Assembly: GCF_043641665.1 (NCBI RefSeq)
Contig: NC_092186.1
Location: forward strand, 20,206,501-20,270,500
From: Enoplosus armatus
Lineage: Eukaryota > Chordata > Actinopteri > Centrarchiformes > Enoplosidae
Length of the DNA: 64,000 bases
Direction: 5' to 3'
The notes under the pieces were generated by a model. The model worked only from the letters and a program-made list of their open reading frames with translations, was not told the DNA's origin and searched no databases. Below are positions 57,773-64,000 of this stretch, in pieces (the stretch's first letter is position 1; each line of letters starts with the position of its first letter). A program made the translations under genes and the position numbers.

Positions 57773-58140
57773 GACTGTTGTTGCACCAATGCAAACAACT
57801 CTAATTGATTACTCTTGGAAGGGATGTGGTACAATCGATCATGTTAATGATAGCCTTGTTTTCTTATTTTACTTTATTTTATTTTTCACTATGTTGACTT
57901 TAGGATCAAGATTTGTAGTGAAGGCAACCCAGGTTTATAGAGCACGTTTTAAAAAACAAAAGGTTTTGTTCAAAGTATTTTACAGAGAAAAATACAATTT
58001 AATAAAATAAAATAAAAATGGTAAAACTGTAACAGACAGAATTCTAAAATTACTAGGTCTAATAATTGTCAGCCGTTGTCAAATAGTTCTGTATCCTGAT
58101 ACAAATTTTACACTGAAATAAGCAAAGCTATGTGTGTAAC
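57773..58140. other. Remainder of the LINE and flank before the KMT5A-like gene
   Basis: The first few dozen bases continue the interrupted LINE (gactgttgttgcaccaatgc). The rest is AT-rich with no recognised feature. Confidence 0.4.
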
Positions 58141-58199
58141 TGTGGCTTCCGCTGGCAGGCTTTTATTGTGAAATCGCGCAGGAAGTAGGCTGTATGTTC

Positions 58200-58323
58200 A
58201 ACCTCAGCTTGATAAATAGTTAAATGCCGTTCCTTCGTCCAAGTGCAGGTGGTTGTTGGAAATCAAACACGTGGATGGAAATCAAAAACAGTGCAGAAAT
58301 CAGCGGAGTGAGTGGTGTGCTTG
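58200..58323 (+). promoter_or_regulatory. Inferred non-coding first exon / promoter zone of the KMT5A-like gene
   Basis: A strong donor (cttg|gtaagtgct) at 58323/58324 ends a stretch with no useful ATG frame. Splicing to the acceptor tctctgcag at 58822 would place the next exon's ATG at 58829 in aaaATGcca. The transcription start is only estimated. Confidence 0.4.
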
Positions 58324-58440
58324 GTAAGTGCTCAGTGTTTTCAGATTCAGTTTCAGAGTTTTGTGCGTTATGAAGCAGTTTATTCATGAAAATGTTTGGT
58401 TCTCTTGTTTAAAGGATGCTAGCCAAACGCAGTTGTATCA

Positions 58441-58493
58441 ACTAGCTAGCTAACGTTACTGTGCCAAAGTTAACAGTTAGCTAGCTAGGTAAC
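58441..58493. repeat. Inverted repeat of gctagctaac words near the KMT5A-like promoter
   Basis: Left arm actagctagctaacgtta pairs, with a 1-2-nt slip, with taacagttagctagctaggt. It lies in the first intron, about 120 bp after the inferred non-coding exon. Such words are common in fish DNA. Confidence 0.6.
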
Positions 58494-58822
58494 TAAAGCA
58501 GGGATTAAAGTTTTAGGGCCCCATTACTGATTAAGTCAAATTAAACTAACTACCTAACTAACTACCTAAACAAATGAATACATAAATGAATAAATGAAGT
58601 TTGTGAGGTGAGGTGAGGTGAGGTTGTGTGATAGAGTAAGCTACTGCCCAATGAAGTCCAATAATCGAACTAAATTAATGCACTGTTAACTGGGAATATG
58701 TTCAAGCATCTAAGCATGAGAGTAAATATGTTGCACAGCTAACAACTTTAAAAGCCTCAAATGTAATTGTACTAAAACTGAAGCCGAAGCTATCTACATT
58801 TCTTTTTAACATTTCTCTGCAG

Positions 58823-58931
58823 TTTAAAATGCCACCAAGGGTCAGTCCTCTTAAAGATGCCCTTCATCATGTTCGCTCAAAAACGGACAAAACATCAAAA
58901 CTGGAGGTGAAGTACATAGATGCAGTGAAAG
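58823..58931 (+). CDS. KMT5A-like exon with start codon
   Basis: Acceptor tctctgcag, ATG at 58829, 34 codons plus one base (phase 1), donor gtaaga. It encodes MPPRVSPLKDALHHV and KLEVKYIDAVK, equivalent to the helix and strand that lead into the KMT5A SET domain. Full KMT5A has a much longer N-terminus; here it is nearly absent. Confidence 0.75.
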
Positions 58932-61900
58932 GTAAGATGGTGTCAGATGTGGTATTTAACATTATTTATATATATATCACTCTTTATCTGCATCGTGTTT
59001 TTTTTAATACATATTGCCACAGACTAATTGATAATTGTTGTACATATGATTTCATGTTTCATTGAAAATGTCTTTTTATTTATTTTCTCTTACAGGACGT
59101 GGTGTATTCGCCCTAGGTTCATTCTCCAAAGAAGATTTCGTAGTTGAATACAGGGGGGATATGATAAATAATGCCGAATTCCAGAGAAGAAGAAGTATTT
59201 ACCACCCATCATGTGCTGCATTTATGTTTGCGTTCAAGTGGCGAGGGAAGACATGGTGGTAAGATTTTAAGATAAACCTTAACCATACTCCTTTAAACTA
59301 AACTCCTTACACAACTCCAAGAGAAAGGTAAGGCTCTGATGTTGTTGTATACATTGTCTATTAAATTTGACATACAGTATGTGGGGCTTTCTCCCAAATA
59401 ATACATTTCTTTGTAGAAGAACTGGATGAGACCTTACATTTATGTAATATTGTTTTTGTCCTTTTTAAGTATTGATGCCTCAAGAGAAGATGAATCATTT
59501 GGGCGGCTAGTCAATGATGAGCACAGACGTCCAAACTGTAGGATGAAAAAAATTGACGTGGATGGACTCCCGCACCTATGTCTGTTTGCCCTAAATGACA
59601 TAAATGAAGGAGAAGAAATTACCTATGACTATGGAGGTGAAGACTGCCCATGGAGAATACAAGTATGTGGCACAACTACACAGTGTTGCAGAATATCTCA
59701 AAATAACTTTGTGGTTGAAGGTATGCTCATTTGAAACTATTAGAATCTAAATTATCTCTGTTTCTGTTTAATATTTATATACAGTATATTTAGGATATTT
59801 AGGACATATAATCTTTTATGGTAATCTATTGTGAATCAGGACTGCTAAACAGTTTTATGTAATGCAACTAGAAGGCTAATGATAATGGGAGATTTAGGAC
59901 AGATTTGAACCTTCATAGGGACTTTCCTTTTGGTAAAATATCACTCTATTCTGGGACGTTCACGGCGTCCCCACAGCACACCTTCCGTCAGTGTTTAGGT
60001 AGAAAGTTTGTGTTAAGTATCTGACAAACTGGACGCAATTGGTCCCCATAAGGGACCACGATGTGGTGTGTGAAATGTCCCCACAAAGCTGGTTTTAATC
60101 AATGTGTGTGAAAGCAGACAGCGGTGGACGGCGCAGGAAGAAACATTCTCGTTGAATTTATGTTTTTTCTCTCAAGTCTGGTGTCTGTTGACATGCATTA
60201 CATTTAGAGACATGTCCTTAAGAAAATGAATTAGTCTAACTAAATATTATGCAGTGTTTACATCATATTAACCAATTGTTTTTCATATTTGCAGATGACC
60301 ACACATGCAGCACATGTCAATCCCGTGGAAAGCTCCCATCCTGCTGTCCCTTCAGAGACACAGATGGATGAAGATACTAGTCGACAGAAGACTAATCAAC
60401 AGGTACGTTCACGTTCAGCACTTTAGCTTTACTCCTAGAGTCTTTCTGAGTCACCTTTTTCTGCTTTTGTTTCATTTTAAGCAGGTAAATAAGGGAAGTA
60501 AATCTATTATGATGGTAATCTATTGTGAATCAGGACTGCCAAACAGTTTTATGTAATGCAACTAGAAGGCTAATGATAATGGGAGATTAAGGACAGATTT
60601 GAACCTTCATAGGGACTTTCCTTTTGGTAAAATATCACTCTATTCTGGGACGTTCACGGCGTCCCCACAGCACACCTTCCGTCAGTGTTTGGTAGAAAGT
60701 TTGTGTTAAGTATCTGACAAACTGGACGCAATCGGTCCCCATAAGGGACCACGACATGGTGTGTGAAATGTCCCCACAAAGCTGGTTTTAATCAATGTGT
60801 GTGAAAGCAGACAGCGGTGGACGGCGCAGGAAGAAACATTCTAGTTGAATTTATGTTTTTTCTCTCAAGTCTGGTGTCTGTTGACATGCATTACATTTAG
60901 AGACATGTCCTTAAGAAAATGAATTAGTCTAACTAAATATTATGCAGTGTTTACGTCATATTGACCAATTGTTTTTCATATTTGCAGATGACCCCACATG
61001 TCAATCCCGTGGAAAGCTCCCATCCTGCTGTCCCTTCAGAGACACAGATGGATGAAGTTACTAGTCGACAGAAGACTAATCAACAGGTACATTCACGTTC
61101 AGCACTTTAGCTTTACTCCTAGAGTCTTTCTGAGTCACCTTTTTCTGCTTTTGTTTCATTTTAAGCAGGTAAATAAGGGAAGTAAATCTATTATGATGGT
61201 AATCTATTGTGAATCAGGACTGCCAAACAGTTTTATGTAATGCAACTAGAAAGCTAATGATAATGGGAGATTAAGGACAGATTTGAACCTTCATAGGGAC
61301 TTTCCTTTTGGTAAAATATCACTCTATTCTGGGACGTTCACGGCGTCCCCACAGCACACCTTCCGTCAGTGTTTGGTAGAAAGTTTGTGTTAAGTATCTG
61401 ACAAACTGGACGCAATCGGTCCCCATAAGGGACCACGACATGGTGTGTGAAATGTCCCCACAAAGCTGGTTTTAATCAATGTGTGTGAAAGCAGACAGCG
61501 GTGGACGGCGCAGGAAGAAACATTCTAGTTGAATTTATGTTTTTTCTCTCAAGTCTGGTGTCTGTTGACATGCATTACATTTAGAGACATGTCCTTAAGA
61601 AAATGAATTAGTCTAACTAAATATTATGCAGTGTTTACATCATATTGACCAATTGTTTTTCATATTTGCAGATGACCACACATGCAGCACATGTCAATCC
61701 CGTGGAAAGCTCCCATCCTGCTGTCCCTTCAGAGACACAGATGGATGAAGATACTAGTCGACAGAAGACTAATCAACAGGTACGTTCACGTTCAGCACTT
61801 TAGCTTTACTCCTAGAGTCTTTCTGAGTCACCTTTTTCTGCTTTTGTTTCATTTTAAGCAGGTAAATAAGGGAAGTAAATCTATTATGATGGTAATCTAT

Positions 61901-63834
61901 TGTGAATCAGGACTGCCAAACAGTTTTATGTAATGCAACTAGAAGGCTAATGATAATGGGAGATTAAGGACAGATTTGAACCTTCATAGGGACTTTCCTT
62001 TTGGTAAAATATCACTCTATTCTGGGACGTTCACGGCGTCCCCACAGCACACCTTCCGTCAGTGTTTAGGTAGAAAGTTTGTGTTAAGTATCTGACAAAC
62101 TGGACGCAATTGGTCCCCATAAGGGACCACGACATGGTGTGTGAAATGTCCCCACAAAGCTGGTTTTAATCAATGTGTGTGAAAGCAGACAGCGGTGGAC
62201 GGCGCAGGAAGAAACATTCTAGTTGAATTTATGTTTTTTCTCTCAAGTCTGGTGTCTGTTGACATGCATTACATTTAGAGACATGTCCTTAAGAAAATGA
62301 ATTAGTCTAACTAAATATTATGCAGTGTTTACGTCATATTGACCAATTGTTTTTCATATTTGCAGATGACCCCACATGTCAATCCCGTGGAAAGCTCCCA
62401 TCCTGCTGTCCCTTCAGAGACACAGATGGATGAAGATACTAGTCGACAGAAGACTAATCAACAGGTACGTTCACGTTCAGCACTTTAGCTTTACTCCTAG
62501 AGTCTTTCTGAGTCACCTTTTTCTGCTTTTGTTTCATTTTAAGCAGGTAAATAAGGGAAGTAAATCTATTATGATGGTAATCTACTGTGAATCAGGACTG
62601 CCAAACAGTTTTATGTAATGCAACTAGAAGGCTAATGATAATGGGAGATTTAGGACAGATTTGAACCTTCATAAGGACTTTCCTTTTGGTAAAATATCAC
62701 TCTATTCTGGGACGTTCACGGCGTCCCCACAGCACACCTTCCGTCAGTGTTTAGGTAGAAAGTTTGTGTTAAGTATCTGACAAACTGGACGCAATTGGTC
62801 CCCATAAGGGACCACGACGTGGTGTGTGAAATGTCCCCACAAAGCTGGTTTTAATCAATGTGTGTGAAAGCAGACAGCGGTGGACGGTGCAGGAAGAAAC
62901 ATTCTAGTTGAATTTATGTTTTTTCTCTCAAGTCTGGTGTCTGTTGACATGCATTACATTTAGAGACATGTCCTTAAGAAAATGAATTAGTCTAACTAAA
63001 TATTATGCAGTGTTTACGTCATATTGACCAATTGTTTTTCATATTTGCAGATGACCCCACATGTCAATCCCGTGGAAAGCTCCCATCCTGCTGTCCCTTC
63101 AGAGACACAGATGGATGAAGATACTAGTCGACAGAAGACTAATCAACAGGTACGTTCACGTTCAGCACTTTAGCTTTACTCCTAGAGTCTTTCTGAGTCA
63201 CCTTTTTCTGCTTTTGTTTCATTTTAAGCAGGTAAATAAGGGAAGTAAATCTATTATGATGGTAATCTACTGTGAATCAGGACTGCCAAACAGTTTTATG
63301 TAATGCAACTAGAAGGCTAATGATAATGGGAGATTTAGGACAGATTTGAACCTTCATAGGGACTTTCCTTTTGGTAAAATATCACTCTATTCTGGGACGT
63401 TCACGGCGTCCCCACAGCACACCTTCCGTCAGTGTTTAGGTAGAAAGTTTGTGTTAAGTATCTGACAAACTGGACGCAATTGGTCCCCATAAGGGACCAC
63501 GACGTGGTGTGTGAAATGTCCCCACAAAGCTGGTTTTAATCAATGTGTGTGAAAGCAGACAGCGGTGGACGGCGCAGGAAGAAACATTCTAGTTGAATTT
63601 ATGTTTTTTCTCTCAAGTCTGGTGTCTGTTGACATGCATTACATTTAGAGACATGTCCTTAAGAAAATGAATTAGTCTAACTAAATATTATGCAGTGTTT
63701 ACGTCATATTGACCAATTGTTTTTCATATTTGCAGATGACCCCACATGTCAATCCCGTGGAAAGCTCCCATCCTGCTGTCCCTTCAGAGACACAGATGGA
63801 TGAAGATACTAGTCGACAGAAGACTAATCAACAG
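58829..63834 (+). CDS. KMT5A (SETD8)-like SET-domain protein with a tandem repeat-exon C-terminus (runs off window)
   Basis: Exons 58829-58931, 59096-59258 and 59470-59662 join in phase to residues 1-153. They comprise a short basic leader, then a SET domain: GRGVFALGSFSKEDFVVEY (35-53), KTWCIDASRED (86-96), GRLVNDEHRRPNC (100-112) and GEEITYDYGG (136-145). Family function: mono-methylation of histone H4 Lys20 by KMT5A. The usual NH of the SET N-H-S motif reads N-D here (N104-D105), as I recall for fish KMT5A-like paralogues, so activity is not assured. Exons at 60295, 60988, 61672, 62366, 63051 and 63736 then add 36 or 33 codons each in phase 0. The 3' end lies beyond the window. Confidence 0.72.
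59096..59258 (+). CDS. KMT5A-like exon: SET-N
   Basis: Phase 1 to 2, acceptor cttacag, donor tg|gtaaga. It encodes the cofactor-binding GRGVFA strand and FVVEYRGDMI through KTW. The exon joins so that TG+T gives Cys89, as in KMT5A YCVDATRE. Confidence 0.8.
59470..59662 (+). CDS. KMT5A-like exon: SET-C
   Basis: Phase 2 to 0, acceptor ttttaag, donor caa|gtatgt. It encodes IDASREDESFGRLVNDEH, DGLPHLCLFALNDI and EEITYDYGG. The catalytic-pocket tyrosines Y141/Y143 are present; the NH motif is ND. The exon ends in PWRIQ. Confidence 0.82.
60295..60402 (+). CDS. Array exon 1 (36 codons)
   Basis: Acceptor atttgcag, donor gtacgt, phase 0 to 0. It contains the three-codon extra AAH-type segment (THAAHVNPVE). 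It encodes a Ser/Thr/Pro/Gln/Glu-rich peptide, with VNPVESSHPAVPSETQ as its core and QKTNQQ at its end. No known domain. Confidence 0.65.
60485..60514 (+). other. Possible second (30-nt) exon or alternative terminal exon in each unit
   Basis: 82 nt after each array exon, a strong pyrimidine tract ends in ttttaagcag. The next 30 nt stay in phase 0 (VNKGSKSIMM) and end at a modest donor (atg|gtaatc). Unspliced, the frame reads on to a stop after 23 codons (ending NSFM). Equivalent copies sit at 61169, 61862, 62547, 63232 and 63917. Note that cag|gtaaat is at once an acceptor and a donor. Confidence 0.35.
60988..61086 (+). CDS. Array exon 2 (33 codons, Asp to Val variant)
   Basis: Same splice borders and phase, without the three extra codons. 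It is the only copy with a non-synonymous change in the MDEDTSRQ segment (GAAGTTACT, giving EVT). Confidence 0.65.
61672..61779 (+). CDS. Array exon 3 (36 codons)
   Basis: As array exon 1, with the 9-bp insertion. Phase 0 to 0, intact acceptor and donor. Confidence 0.65.
62366..62464 (+). CDS. Array exon 4 (33 codons)
   Basis: Short form (MTPHVNPVESS start), intact acceptor and donor, phase 0 to 0. Confidence 0.65.
63051..63149 (+). CDS. Array exon 5 (33 codons)
   Basis: Short form, identical in its coding part to array exon 4 by eye. Intact splice sites. Confidence 0.65.
63736..63834 (+). CDS. Array exon 6 (33 codons), last in the window
   Basis: Short form, intact splice sites, phase 0. 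The donor is followed by the usual unit intron up to the window edge, so at least one more exon or a terminal exon is expected beyond. Confidence 0.6.
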
Positions 63835-64000
63835 GTACGTTCACGTTCAGCACTTTAGCTTTACTCCTAGAGTCTTTCTGAGTCACCTTTTTCTGCTTTT
63901 GTTTCATTTTAAGCAGGTAAATAAGGGAAGTAAATCTATTATGATGGTAATCTACTGTGAATCAGGACTGCCAAACAGTTTTATGTAATGCAACTAGAAG

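Larger units (their letters stand above)
59819..64000. repeat. Tandem array of about 685-694-bp units, each with an exon (continues past window)
   Basis: Six consecutive exon starts are spaced 693, 684, 694, 685 and 685 bp. The array opens inside the intron after the SET exons with the tail of a unit (59819) and is unfinished at 64000. Units differ by only a few scattered substitutions plus a 9-bp (three-codon) indel present in units 1 and 3. Intron and exon parts are equally conserved, pointing to recent amplification or gene conversion. Each intron carries a small ggtcccc/gggacc inverted repeat. Confidence 0.95.

Noticed and set aside
60305..60556. Repeated 80-83-residue open frames starting MSIPWKAPILLS in every array unit
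   Set aside because: They read the array exon in the wrong frame and run through the splice donor and intron. The exon frame with intact acceptor, donor and phase 0 continuity from the SET exons is the better explanation. The open frame recurs only because the DNA repeats.

Overview
The window is vertebrate nuclear DNA, almost certainly from a teleost and probably a percomorph. It has short exons in long introns with GT/AG borders, very abundant CA/GT and CT/GA microsatellites, and fish-type dispersed repeats (hAT elements with 8-bp target duplications, a TA-flanked palindromic MITE, LINE 3' fragments). No prokaryotic feature is present.

Three genes can be built from the sequence. (1) 1654-36791, plus strand: a complete NEK7 kinase in nine coding exons (303 codons) that join without phase conflict, followed by a long 3' UTR with AATAAA at 39386. 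(2) 40802-50683, minus strand, tail-to-tail with NEK7: a CD45 (PTPRC)-like receptor. Twelve exons give a signal peptide, a mucin-like Ser/Thr/Pro segment, a Cys-rich and fibronectin-III-like ectodomain and a transmembrane helix. The frame then stops after about 47 more residues, and no tyrosine-phosphatase exon is found in the window. (3) From about 58.2 kb to the window end, plus strand: a KMT5A (SETD8)-like SET-domain gene. After the SET exons (residues 1-153) it runs into a tandem array of about 685-694-bp units. Each unit carries one phase-0 exon of 33 or 36 codons with intact splice sites, so the predicted protein ends in at least six near-identical repeats. The array is still running at base 64000.

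Layout: 1-1625, 5' flank or 5' intron of NEK7; 1626-39400, NEK7 with repeat-rich introns; 39.4-40.2 kb, short convergent intergenic gap; 40.2-50.7 kb, CD45-like gene; 47.4-52.6 kb, decayed duplicates of CD45-like exons, overlapping the first intron and upstream flank of the live copy and interrupted by a hAT element; 52.6-58.1 kb, transposon-rich intergenic DNA (palindromic MITE, LINE fragment split by a hAT); 58.1-64 kb, KMT5A-like gene and exon array.

NEK7 beside PTPRC matches the known vertebrate neighbourhood (NEK7-ATP6V1G3-PTPRC in human), but here the CD45-like gene is on the opposite strand to NEK7, lacks its catalytic half and has no recognisable ATP6V1G3 between. That suggests a rearranged or duplicated receptor copy rather than the ordinary phosphatase gene. 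The items most worth following are the truncated receptor with its field of exon relics and the SET gene with a tandem exon array.
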